DNA of 64,000 nucleotides. It comes from a virus. The translations under genes and the position numbers were made by a program. A model generated the notes under the pieces. It ran no database searches and was not told the origin of the DNA. It saw only the letters and a program-made list of their open reading frames with translations. Below are positions 16,641 through 23,702 of this stretch, one piece after another; position 1 is the first letter of the stretch, and every line of letters starts with the position of its first letter. The DNA is taken from the IMG/VR virus record IMGVR_UViG_3300032087_004763, positions 1-64,000 of that record. One strand, 5' to 3'.

Positions 16641-17393
16641 CTAGTTCTCGATTAATATTATGTCAAATGATGATGAAATTGTTGATCCGGTTGATGCAAT
16701 TGCTCTTATTTCTATATCTGTTTTCGGCGGAAGTTCAATTGGAACTTTATAATCTCGTGTATGAAAACCACCAGGAACATCCATAATATCTCTTGTTCTA
16801 AATGCTCCAAGAACGTTTTCAACTTGTCTCGTAAATAGTGTTGCAGTTGCTGAAGAGTTATAAGCGCTAACTCCAACATTCCATTGAGTTAAATATCCAG
16901 TGCAGTGAGCTGGAATAGTATAAAGACCTAACATTGTTTGACCTAGACCATAAGTCGTACCAATTCCAATTGTACCGATATCAGCTAAGACTGTGCCACC
17001 GCCACCGGCTGCTGTTGATATTATTACATTACCTTCATTTGTACCAGTTGAACCTGCAGATGCAACAAACGCACGAAAGACTCTCAAAAATTCAGCAGTA
17101 CCTACAAGATTATTAACCGGCTGAGTTACATTAATTTCATTGTAATTTGCATCCAATCCTATAATCGTTACCGTTCGTGCTCCATTTCCAGTTGGGTTAT
17201 CATCTCCATCATTACTTGAAACAAAAACAGTTGATGGCGAAGTAAGGTAGGTATAAAGACCACCTTGTTGCCATATCGTTTCAGGAGCACCACCTACACT
17301 TGGATTACGTCCAAACTTATGAATATACGAGTATTTGTGGATTAAACCTTGCCCGATGTTTAAGTAATCATCTGATTCGAAATATTTAGACAT
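16641..17393 (-). CDS. Virion structural protein candidate (IHKFGRNP family)
   Basis: The 250-aa product is Gly/Thr/Ser-rich and beta-strand-rich, with LIHKFGRNPSVG, IWQQGGLYTYLTSPS, GARTVTIIGLDANYNEI and YTIPAHCTGYLTQW. The same order of motifs occurs in a large family of marine phage proteins that I take to be capsid-surface or tail-associated. No processing motif is seen at the N-terminus. It lies inside the late operon, TAATG-coupled to the upstream gene. Confidence 0.7.
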   Translation of the reverse strand: MSKYFESDDYLNIGQGLIHKYSYIHKFGRNPSVGGAPETIWQQGGLYTYLTSPSTVFVSSNDGDDNPTGNGARTVTIIGLDANYNEINVTQPVNNLVGTAEFLRVFRAFVASAGSTGTNEGNVIISTAAGGGGTVLADIGTIGIGTTYGLGQTMLGLYTIPAHCTGYLTQWNVGVSAYNSSATATLFTRQVENVLGAFRTRDIMDVPGGFHTRDYKVPIELPPKTDIEIRAIASTGSTISSSFDIILIEN

Positions 17394-18775
17394 TATGCTG
17401 CACTCACTTTGACGTATACTGATGAATCATCGAGTTTTGATCCTGCATAGTTAACCATGTAGGACATAAAATCGTCTTGTTGTTTTTTCTTTGCTGTATG
17501 TAAAGCATGTGCAATTGTTGTCACACCAAGCTTTGCATGAATTCTGTCAATAGTAGCCGTTGCTAATCCTGACTCAAACTCTTCCTCTGTAATTGATGAA
17601 TCGATTGCTTTTGCCTTCCTAAATAAATCTGGTGCTTTCTTTGTACGTAAAATTGTTCTCGCTTCAGTTTTTAGCTGAGCATTTGTTGGTAGCTTTACAT
17701 TTAAGAAAGTACTTGCAGCATATTCAAGTTGAGAGTAACCGGCTCTACCGCCACGTGCACCTTTCAGAATAATCTCCATATTTAGTGCGCCCATAGAACT
17801 TGGTGCTCTAATATCAGCCTTTTTTGTTTTGTCAAAGAATACATCTCCGCCCTTACCTGACCAAAATGTGGATTTTGCTTGTTCAGCTTTAACTCTTACA
17901 CGAGTAAAGACATGTCGGTCAAGTTCTTTCTTTTCCATATTTAGAACTTCATGCTTAGCCTTAGCTTCAAGCTTGTTGATTTGCTTAAGCGAAATACCTA
18001 CGATATCTCTTGATACAAAATTCTTTGCAAGCGAAGCATTTAATGTTTCGATTGATGTAGAATCTAAAGCTCTCTTTACATCTATACCAGATCTCACTGC
18101 CCAGATATCACCTGGATTCCACTTATCATCTGTTAGAACTGGCTTACCTGAATTCTTGAATGCTGTTTTCTTCATGGCATAAATCGCTTTCATAGTAATA
18201 GATCCACGATGAAATTTGTGTTGCTTCGTAACAAATCCTTCTTCGATAAGATGCTTTGCAGTTACATAGGCCGAGTAGTGCCATTCAGCTGCAGCCTTCA
18301 TCATTTTCTCGTACGAAACATCTGTTTCGATATTGTTAGCGTGTCCTTTTAGAAGCTCTGGTGTAAAATGCGGAAACTCTTTATTCTTTCCTTCGGCAAG
18401 CATTGCTTGTAGATATAAACATTGTAGAGACTCACCATCTGCTGTGTTACCAGTTGCTCCCGCACCTGCACCTTTACCACCAAAGACCGGTGATTTACCA
18501 ACCTGATTAGATTGAATAATAGTCCCATCTTCCAATTCTAGTGGAAATGATTTTGTGGCATCATCGCTTTTAATGAAGGCTTTTACTGAATTTATGTTTT
18601 GAGCAATATTCTTTACTTTTAAGTCTTTACCCATAGTATCGGTTACGGGATTTGTAGGACTTTGAATCACATCAATAAGAATATTGAGACGCTTGTCTCC
18701 ATACTTGAACCACTCGGCTCGAGACATTGGCTTGAACACGGTCTTCTCCAGTAAGAATGCTTTAAATCTGAGCAT
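17393..18775 (-). CDS. Virion-type protein with internal-protein-like N-terminus; possible nuclease-like core
   Basis: The first gene of the late operon, 460 aa. The start MLRFKAFLLEKTVF is the best match to the shared packaging-type motif (FLLE as cleavage point). The body is soluble and contains NPGDIWAVRSGIDVKRAL and, about 40 residues on, IVGISLKQINKLEAK. This acidic...xK spacing is reminiscent of, but not diagnostic for, PD-(D/E)XK nucleases. A Gly-rich loop (GGKGAGAGATGNTADGE) lies at about 95-115. The TATAAATA late promoter is 34 nt upstream. Confidence 0.65.
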   Translation of the reverse strand: MLRFKAFLLEKTVFKPMSRAEWFKYGDKRLNILIDVIQSPTNPVTDTMGKDLKVKNIAQNINSVKAFIKSDDATKSFPLELEDGTIIQSNQVGKSPVFGGKGAGAGATGNTADGESLQCLYLQAMLAEGKNKEFPHFTPELLKGHANNIETDVSYEKMMKAAAEWHYSAYVTAKHLIEEGFVTKQHKFHRGSITMKAIYAMKKTAFKNSGKPVLTDDKWNPGDIWAVRSGIDVKRALDSTSIETLNASLAKNFVSRDIVGISLKQINKLEAKAKHEVLNMEKKELDRHVFTRVRVKAEQAKSTFWSGKGGDVFFDKTKKADIRAPSSMGALNMEIILKGARGGRAGYSQLEYAASTFLNVKLPTNAQLKTEARTILRTKKAPDLFRKAKAIDSSITEEEFESGLATATIDRIHAKLGVTTIAHALHTAKKKQQDDFMSYMVNYAGSKLDDSSVYVKVSAA

Positions 18776-18777
18776 AA

Positions 18778-18813
18778 AAATAGTACCACAATAAGTGTAT
18801 TATGGTACTATTT
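18778..18813 (-). terminator. Hairpin terminator after the 100-aa gene, overlapping the late promoter
   Basis: An 11-bp perfect inverted repeat (AAATAGTACCA / TGGTACTATTT) with a 14-nt loop lies just past the stop of the upstream early gene (18822), followed by a short T run on the minus strand. It can stop early transcripts. The late promoter box lies in its promoter-proximal arm. Confidence 0.6.
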
Positions 18814-18816
18814 ATA
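18809..18816 (-). promoter_or_regulatory. T4-type late promoter for the virion/spanin operon
   Basis: Exact TATAAATA on the minus strand, 34 nt upstream of the ATG at 18775. This is the T4 late consensus read by gp55-programmed RNA polymerase, and gp55 is encoded at 54739-55332. The next genes run head-to-tail to 6354 without another clear promoter. Confidence 0.7.
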
Positions 18817-18821
18817 CGTTT

Positions 18822-19124
18822 TTAACGCTCGTAAATGTAAGCGTCAACCTCAGAAGCATTCTCGAGACCACCGACGATGTTGCCGAAGTAGTCATAAGAG
18901 ACAGGATTGGGACTAGCGCCGAAAATCCAATGTGGCTTGGCAATCATTTTTTTGAATGGACGACGTCCACGAAGGACGAGGCGATAGCGAAGGTCTGAAC
19001 CAGCTTCTTTTTCATCAGCGTTCATACCTTTTACACGAAGGCGAAGTGACAGAATGTCACCATCGAAGTTTTTGTCAAGAGTCTTGAAAGTTCCGATGAA
19101 GCTTTCTGATACACGATTTTTCAT
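18822..19124 (-). CDS. Hypothetical early protein (100 aa)
   Basis: A single-gene unit: early-type promoter (19152-19179), leader with ATTGAGGAGA Shine-Dalgarno, 100-aa product, hairpin terminator. The protein has SLRLRVKGMNADEKEAGSDL-style strands, RYRLVLRGRRPF and HWIFGASPNP. No recognised family; a beta-rich, basic small protein expressed early could be a host-takeover factor, but nothing proves it. Confidence 0.65.
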   Translation of the reverse strand: MKNRVSESFIGTFKTLDKNFDGDILSLRLRVKGMNADEKEAGSDLRYRLVLRGRRPFKKMIAKPHWIFGASPNPVSYDYFGNIVGGLENASEVDAYIYER

Positions 19125-19151
19125 AATATATTCTCCTCAATTTGTAGGTCC

Positions 19152-19179
19152 ATTATACTATAATAGAGAGATTTGTACA
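19152..19179 (-). promoter_or_regulatory. Early-type promoter
   Basis: TATAAT at 19157-19152 and TGTACA at 19179-19174 on the minus strand, 16-bp spacer, in front of the 100-aa gene. The leader ends in ATTGAGGAGA, as in sister promoters at 21757, 30407 and 40835. Confidence 0.7.
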
Positions 19180-19186
19180 TTATACT

Positions 19187-19378
19187 TTAGTATAACTCGT
19201 ATCTCCCGTGTTTGACAATCTTTGTAACAAAGGTCTCACGATTCTCATCAATACAAGTTTCTGTTTCCTCTGTCTCGATTATGAAGTAATCATCAGGTAG
19301 CGAGCAGCTGCACTCAGCCGGACTGAACACATACCATATGACGCCACCAATGATGAGTACTTCAAAGAACCACTTCAT
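19187..19378 (-). CDS. Small single-pass membrane protein
   Basis: A 63-aa protein with a hydrophobic N-terminal helix (about residues 3-19) followed by AECSCS and an acidic exposed domain with one more Cys. ATGA-coupled to the LPP20-type lipoprotein gene, so probably made with it and located in the envelope. Function unknown. Confidence 0.6.
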   Translation of the reverse strand: MKWFFEVLIIGGVIWYVFSPAECSCSLPDDYFIIETEETETCIDENRETFVTKIVKHGRYELY

Positions 19379-19992
19379 AGACTATTCATAGACTCGCGAG
19401 CTTCGTCTTGAGCTTTTTGAATTACGTTCATATCAACAGGTGTTGTAGTATGATCCGCAGCCTTACGCTCTTCTTTATTAAGAATATCTAGACTCAGAAG
19501 AATAAATGCGCGAAACTTGTTACGCTCTTGATACACTGACTTGTTGATGATCTCGTATGACGATACATCGATGTCTTTGAAACCAGACTTTGATACGCGC
19601 TGAGTTTCCTCTACGGTAATACCATTACCAACAGATGAGTTGTCAGCCATATATGTTTTGATCTCAGCAGACACCTTTGTACTGATCTTATCACCTAAGA
19701 CAATCTTAGCTTGATGCATTGCTTTGTCCATCGAGAACTGAAGATCTGAAGAGAGGCCAGCGCCTGATCCGTAGATCTTTTCCTCTGTATCACGTGGAAG
19801 ATTAATATACCAATCTGGAATGTTATCAGGTAAATTATTTTTTACCTCTGGTACAGGTGGAGTATCGACAACTTCGACTACATCAGGAACTACCATAATA
19901 CCTGGATCGTCTTGTGCAACCTCTTGTGTCAACTGACAACCGCCTAAAACGGCGAGGCTGGTAATCAGCCCCGCAAACTTTAAATTATTCAT
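19375..19992 (-). CDS. LPP20-family lipoprotein
   Basis: The 205-aa product has a signal peptide with lipobox LGGC (Cys19), an acidic/Pro linker, and then PDWYINLPRDTEEKIYGSG and LQFSMDKAMHQAKI, the signature of LPP20-type lipoproteins. Bacterial members are envelope proteins of unclear role. Early expression of an envelope lipoprotein by a phage is a pattern seen in superinfection exclusion, which is only a hypothesis here. Co-transcribed with the DUF932-type gene from the promoter at 20981-21009. Confidence 0.75.
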   Translation of the reverse strand: MNNLKFAGLITSLAVLGGCQLTQEVAQDDPGIMVVPDVVEVVDTPPVPEVKNNLPDNIPDWYINLPRDTEEKIYGSGAGLSSDLQFSMDKAMHQAKIVLGDKISTKVSAEIKTYMADNSSVGNGITVEETQRVSKSGFKDIDVSSYEIINKSVYQERNKFRAFILLSLDILNKEERKAADHTTTPVDMNVIQKAQDEARESMNSL

Positions 19993-20945
19993 GCTGCCTC
20001 CGCAAATTCAACAGCAGTCTCGAGAGCATTGCGCTTACGAGTTTGATTAGTGCCAAACCAAGATGAATACAGACGATTGTCTGCGTTACGACCTTGGACA
20101 TGATCAGTGATAAAAGTCACTGAGTTATATGCCTGCCACCAAGATCCTTCTGCGAACTCTGCACCAGGCTGAGTTTCGAGAACCTCAAGGCATGCTTGCG
20201 CATTCCGTGACAACGTCTCAACAGACAATTTCTTGTCTTGTACACGCTTATCAGAAGTCCGTGGGAATACAGTGTTGTAGTACTCAATGAGTGAATCCAT
20301 CGAGAAGCGCTTACCGCCAAGATACTCTGCCATCTCACGATAGGTCTTGAGTTTCTCAGAAGCAATTCCAAGAGCTTGCTTGACTTCACCAGGATTGAAT
20401 TCAACACGGTGACCGACTTTAATCGAACGCTCAGATTCCATTCCGAGAGACAACGACAAAGTATTATTGCACACAACACGAATTGGTGTGAAGCGTACGT
20501 CAATTGACTTACCGTATTGATGGGGGTTAGAAAATAGAAGATAAGACTCGACCTCATCTCCACCGAAGAGATCAAAAGATTCTTTGACCTTTGCTAAGGC
20601 CCAAACCATTTGACCGTCACGAAGAGATCCAGCGGTGTGCATCTCCATGTTACCAGCGAGAACGTACTCACCGAAGAACTCGAATGCCTGCTCGTTCTGA
20701 ACAGGATTCCAATCTTTGCCGACGTTGGTCAATACACGACCGTCAGTAGAACGAACAAGTGCCTTCTGGCCAGTAGGAATGCGTTCGCCGTTGAAATCGA
20801 CGAAAGATTCACACTCCTGAACTGTCCAATCAACACCAGCCTTTTCCATCATCTGAACTGGAGTCAGATCGTTGGAAACCGAAACGCCAAGCCCATGCCA
20901 TGGAACTTCACCAGCGTAGGCCATTGTTTCAACTTGATGTGCCAT
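19989..20945 (-). CDS. DUF932 / phage-plasmid-like protein
   Basis: The 318-aa product has VPWHGLGVSVSNDLTPVQMMEKAGVDW near the N-terminus, YFSNPHxY-type (LLFSNPHQYGKSIDVRFTPIRVVCNNTL) in the middle and VTFITDHVQGRNAD..RLYSSWFGTN near the end. These are the hallmarks of DUF932 (TIGR03299, phage/plasmid-like). Members are common on plasmids and phages and their function is not established. First gene behind the 20981-21009 promoter. Confidence 0.85.
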   Translation of the reverse strand: MAHQVETMAYAGEVPWHGLGVSVSNDLTPVQMMEKAGVDWTVQECESFVDFNGERIPTGQKALVRSTDGRVLTNVGKDWNPVQNEQAFEFFGEYVLAGNMEMHTAGSLRDGQMVWALAKVKESFDLFGGDEVESYLLFSNPHQYGKSIDVRFTPIRVVCNNTLSLSLGMESERSIKVGHRVEFNPGEVKQALGIASEKLKTYREMAEYLGGKRFSMDSLIEYYNTVFPRTSDKRVQDKKLSVETLSRNAQACLEVLETQPGAEFAEGSWWQAYNSVTFITDHVQGRNADNRLYSSWFGTNQTRKRNALETAVEFAEAA

Positions 20946-20980
20946 AATATAATTCCTTTAATTTTTCAATCTAGATAAGT

Positions 20981-21009
20981 ATTATACTCTGTTTTGAGAG
21001 TAAAGTACA
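20981..21009 (-). promoter_or_regulatory. Early-type promoter for DUF932-lipoprotein operon
   Basis: Minus-strand TATAAT at 20986-20981, -35 TGTACT at 21009-21004, 17-bp spacer, with an A-tract just upstream of the -35. Confidence 0.65.
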
Positions 21010-21018
21010 CACTTTTTT

Positions 21019-21153
21019 TCAATTAATTTGATTTTTTTCTGCCTTTTCTGCGATCTCACGGATTTCTTGCATGCAACGTTGCATGTAACCAAAGCTACCA
21101 GATAAGATCACAATCATACCTAACAAAAAAAGCTCTATTACTGTCATCGTCAT
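21019..21153 (-). CDS. Small membrane protein (44 aa)
   Basis: A short frame encoding MTMTVIELFLLGMIVILSG... and a charged C-terminus (EIREIAEKAEKN). One transmembrane helix at about residues 5-23. It starts 4 nt after the stop of the upstream 67-aa gene with GAGGAA nearby, and a second Met at codon 3 is an alternative. Function unknown. Confidence 0.55.
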   Translation of the reverse strand: MTMTVIELFLLGMIVILSGSFGYMQRCMQEIREIAEKAEKNQIN

Positions 21154-21156
21154 ACT

Positions 21157-21360
21157 CTATTCCTCTTCAATAGTGATTTTGTATTTTTGACCGTAAACAT
21201 CTTCGACTGAGATAGTTTTGGTCGTTGATAAAAGATAACCTTCCTCATGGAGGTCATACTTGATAGGACCCACGGATTTGATTGCATTCTTAAAGTCACC
21301 TTCAATCCACTGACGGATTGCGCTACGGCATATCGATGCTATACCATCACAATATTTCAT
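21157..21360 (-). CDS. Hypothetical 67-aa protein
   Basis: Soluble small protein with the segment SVGPIKYDLHEEGYLLS and an acidic end. TAATG-coupled to the upstream membrane microprotein. Part of the early transcript from the 21757-21784 promoter. No family recognised. Confidence 0.6.
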   Translation of the reverse strand: MKYCDGIASICRSAIRQWIEGDFKNAIKSVGPIKYDLHEEGYLLSTTKTISVEDVYGQKYKITIEEE

Positions 21361-21479
21361 TATACATTCTCCTTCAAAAACACGACGAACGCGTCGACAT
21401 AATCAATTGCAGTTGATCCGAGTTCTGGTACAAAAGCTGTGACCAGAACCCCTACAACAAATCCAATAATAAAATTCAT
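21360..21479 (-). CDS. Small membrane protein (39 aa)
   Basis: Encodes MNFIIGFVVGVLVTAFVPELG... with one transmembrane helix (about 3-18) and a short amphipathic tail. Its TAA overlaps the ATG of the 67-aa gene. Similar MNFIxGFxxGxxxT microproteins occur in marine phages. Function unknown. Confidence 0.55.
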   Translation of the reverse strand: MNFIIGFVVGVLVTAFVPELGSTAIDYVDAFVVFLKENV

Positions 21480-21480
21480 T

Positions 21481-21726
21481 TTAAGCCCTCGCTAAAACTT
21501 CAGACGCATCGAAGACCGAGAAGAACCGTGGCTTTTTCTCACCAGTCTCTTCGTCTTCTTTGAACATAACAAGCTTAGCACAAGCCTTCAGACCTTTCAG
21601 TTTAGAACCAGGGATACCGAGTGACTTAACAGCCTGCTTGAAAGTTACAACAGAGTCAACGCCAGCCATCGCAAGCGTGGTTGCATTGACACCAGAATAC
21701 TCTTTTCCAGTTACATAGTTTTTCAT
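21481..21726 (-). CDS. Conserved small phage protein (81 aa)
   Basis: The product begins MKNYVTGKEYSGVNATTLAMAG and carries VTFKQAVKSLGIPGSKLKGLKACAKLV, a block I recognise from short marine T4-like proteins of unknown function. It is the first gene behind a strong early-type promoter with an ATTGAGGAGAG leader. Confidence 0.7.
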   Translation of the reverse strand: MKNYVTGKEYSGVNATTLAMAGVDSVVTFKQAVKSLGIPGSKLKGLKACAKLVMFKEDEETGEKKPRFFSVFDASEVLARA

Positions 21727-21756
21727 AATTCTCTCCTCAATTCAATTTATGGTACC

Positions 21757-21784
21757 ATTATACCATATAAGGAGAGAATGTACA
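21757..21784 (-). promoter_or_regulatory. Early-type promoter with GGTACC palindrome
   Basis: TATAAT at 21762-21757 and TGTACA at 21784-21779, 16-bp spacer. Immediately after the -10 comes the palindrome ATGGTACCAT. About 25 bp around it are identical to the promoter at 30407-30434. Confidence 0.7.
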
Positions 21785-21832
21785 TACTTTTTTGGAAAGT
21801 TTTTTTGATAGGAATATCAATAACTTAGAGGA

Positions 21833-22150
21833 TTATATTCCAGTTTTTGTCAGATCTAGAAATCCTTGACCACTTGCTACAATACATACCCAATTACGTG
21901 GCACATTCAACACGGTGAACGTCCAAGTCTGAGTGCTCGGATTCATCCATAACTGATGCATTAAATCTTCATCTAAGTGATTTACTGAATCTGATGCGAA
22001 TACGTTTGTTTCGCCATACCTTTCTTTCAATCCATTAAAAAAGTGCGTTGCCTCAAAGCACTGCATCGGAAGTGGTTGTTCTCTCATCTGAACTTCCGCA
22101 AAACTAGGAGCTGCCATCCATAACAACATGAGTATAATAAAATTTCTCAT
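21833..22150 (-). CDS. Small exported protein
   Basis: A 105-aa product with a clear signal peptide (MRNFIILMLLWMAAPSFA) and a mature domain with two Cys residues and Trp-rich strands. It would act in the periplasm. It lies directly downstream of the tmRNA locus and may share its transcript. No family recognised; the Trp/Cys pattern is common in phage-encoded periplasmic proteins. Confidence 0.65.
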   Translation of the reverse strand: MRNFIILMLLWMAAPSFAEVQMREQPLPMQCFEATHFFNGLKERYGETNVFASDSVNHLDEDLMHQLWMNPSTQTWTFTVLNVPRNWVCIVASGQGFLDLTKTGI

Positions 22151-22164
22151 CGTCGTATACCTTT

Positions 22165-22415
22165 TAGAGTGGCCCGTTGGATTACAAGGTGGGCCGAACC
22201 CCGTTTAGCCCTATGCGGCTAAAGCGTAAACGTCATCGTTTGCGTTTATTTTAGTTTTGGTTTTTGCGTCTTGCCTGACGATTCTCCACAAAGCCTTGAG
22301 CACCTGTCGAACCCAGGACATCCCCCCGAATACCACTCTTCCATGAATGATATTTGGTGGAGATGGAGGGAGTCGAACCCTCGTCCAGTTACCTATCTCT
22401 TTGCTTCAACGAATC
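22165..22415 (-). ncRNA. ssrA: Circularly permuted two-piece tmRNA
   Basis: Read on the minus strand, the acceptor piece comes first: a T arm GAGGG-TTCGACT-CCCTC, acceptor strand CATCTCC, A, and encoded CCA ending at 22355. A 29-nt spacer follows, then the coding piece starting GGGGATG at 22325, which pairs with CATCTCC over 7 bp (one G-U). TGGGTTCGAC follows as in tmRNA D-loops. The tag frame at 22243-22211 reads ANDDVYALAA and a TAG stop, with the stop inside a 7-bp hairpin (TTTAGCC/GGCTAAA). Outer ends are approximate. It would rescue stalled ribosomes with SmpB and tag products for proteolysis. Confidence 0.88.
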
Positions 22416-22640
22416 CTATAGATCTGTTAAATGTTCTAACCATTCACCTGCTTCACCTTTTTCCGTGAACCAACGAATGATCGTCATTCCCGTTTGTATG
22501 TTATAAGCGAACATCTGGATTTGTGTTCCATATGTCGATGTCTTAATAAACCAATCATTCAACAAAGCGGGTTCGTATGACTCGAACTCACATTCATCTC
22601 GTGATGACCACGTATAATTCTCAGGGTTTTTTCCGTTCAT
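22416..22640 (-). CDS. Hypothetical 74-aa protein
   Basis: A small protein with Trp/Tyr-rich strands (WFIKTSTYGTQIQMFAYN) and an acidic C-terminus. Its stop touches the presumed 5' edge of the tmRNA acceptor piece, so the RNA is probably processed from the same early transcript. Function unknown. Confidence 0.6.
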   Translation of the reverse strand: MNGKNPENYTWSSRDECEFESYEPALLNDWFIKTSTYGTQIQMFAYNIQTGMTIIRWFTEKGEAGEWLEHLTDL

Positions 22641-22650
22641 AATGTTATTT

Positions 22651-22679
22651 ATTATAACACGAAGCTAAACTTGTGTACA
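22651..22679 (-). promoter_or_regulatory. Early-type promoter for the 74-aa gene and tmRNA
   Basis: TATAAT at 22656-22651 and TGTACA at 22679-22674 on the minus strand, 17-bp spacer. It lies back-to-back with the rightward late promoter at 22686. Confidence 0.7.
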
Positions 22680-22685
22680 ATTTTT

Positions 22686-22693
22686 TATAAATA
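22686..22693 (+). promoter_or_regulatory. T4-type late promoter of the rightward block
   Basis: TATAAATA on the plus strand, 20 nt before the first ATG (22713) with AGAGAGGA as ribosome site. It marks the plus-strand genes as late. Confidence 0.7.
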
Positions 22694-22712
22694 GTCTCAG
22701 AGAGGACAAATC

Positions 22713-23150
22713 ATGATAGCAGAATTAGCGGCAGCGAATGCAGCTTTTGATGTCATCAAGCAGACCATTCATAATGGGCAGGAGATCTATGCTGCTGGTG
22801 AAGCGCTTGCTGAATATTTTGGTATAAAACAAGAGATTCAAAAGAAGGCTCACGAGCATGGGTACAAGTCCGATCTACAAGCTTTCATGGCTGCTGAGCA
22901 ACTCAAGCAGCAAGAAGAAGAATTAAAACAAATGATGATCTATCAGGGTCGTGCAGGAATGTGGACCGACTGGCTTCAGTTCCAGTCTGATATGAAACAC
23001 TCAAGAGAAGAAGCAAAAAAAGAAGAACAACGAGCAAAGTTAAAAAGAAAACAGGCGCTAGTAGATACATTTACTGTTGGAATCGCTATAGTATCAGGGG
23101 TTGTTGCAATAGGTCTTGGCGTATGGGTTTTAGTTCAATTAATCAATTAA
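22713..23150 (+). CDS. Conserved coiled-coil protein with C-terminal membrane helix
   Basis: A 145-aa protein: helical N-terminal region (AAANAAFDVIKQTIHNG), charged coiled coil, MMIYQGRAGMWTDWLQFQ (a conserved-looking motif known from marine T4-like phages), a KKEEQRAKLKRK patch, and a transmembrane helix at about 122-143. Likely a late virion or envelope-associated protein. First gene after the late promoter. Confidence 0.7.
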   Translation: MIAELAAANAAFDVIKQTIHNGQEIYAAGEALAEYFGIKQEIQKKAHEHGYKSDLQAFMAAEQLKQQEEELKQMMIYQGRAGMWTDWLQFQSDMKHSREEAKKEEQRAKLKRKQALVDTFTVGIAIVSGVVAIGLGVWVLVQLIN

Positions 23151-23159
23151 GGAATACAG

Positions 23160-23702
23160 ATGTTTAGAAGGTTAGTGATTGCTGCCTTTATGGCCTTTAC
23201 ATGTTCTGCCTATGCGGTAGACCCTATTGTAACTGAGTCAACGTCATCAAGCAATGTTACAACAACAGGTAAAACCGAGACTACGGTGAAGTCTCCTCCG
23301 TCATCTGCCATCTCACCGGCTATTAATTCAAGTAACTCTGACCTTTGTACTGTCGGAGTTTCTGGTGCAGTACAAACTCAGATTCTTGGTATCTCTGGTG
23401 GTTCTACTGTACGAGACATGAATTGTGAACGTCTCAAACTATCAAAGACTCTTTATGATATGGGAATGAAGGTTGCCGCAGTTTCTGTTATGTGTGGAGA
23501 TGGTCGAGTATTTCAAGCGATGGAGATGGCCGGAACGCCGTGTCCGTTTGAAGGAAAGATCGGTGCCGAAGCAAAGGAACTCTGGGATAAACATCCTGAG
23601 TTGAAACCCACTCAGATAGAGATCGAATATCGTGAGAACGAAGCACTGGAAGGGGCTGCTACTGGTTTTAGCCTCGCTGCTCTCCTTTGGCTCCTACTCT
23701 GA
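23160..23702 (+). CDS. Exported late protein (DLCTVGVSGAVQTQ family)
   Basis: The 180-aa product has a signal peptide (MFRRLVIAAFMAFTCSAYA), a Ser/Thr-rich segment, and then SDLCTVGVSGAVQTQILGISGG, DMNCERLKLSKTLYDMGMKVAAVSVMC, four Cys in all, and a hydrophobic C-terminus. It belongs to a marine T4-like family of unknown function. A periplasmic or virion-surface location is likely. Confidence 0.7.
   Translation: MFRRLVIAAFMAFTCSAYAVDPIVTESTSSSNVTTTGKTETTVKSPPSSAISPAINSSNSDLCTVGVSGAVQTQILGISGGSTVRDMNCERLKLSKTLYDMGMKVAAVSVMCGDGRVFQAMEMAGTPCPFEGKIGAEAKELWDKHPELKPTQIEIEYRENEALEGAATGFSLAALLWLLL

Noticed and set aside
22271-22468. Plus-strand frame across the tmRNA locus (contains ESNPRPVTYLF)
   Set aside because: It is the antisense translation of tmRNA arms; the RNA structure, CCA and tag frame explain the sequence better.
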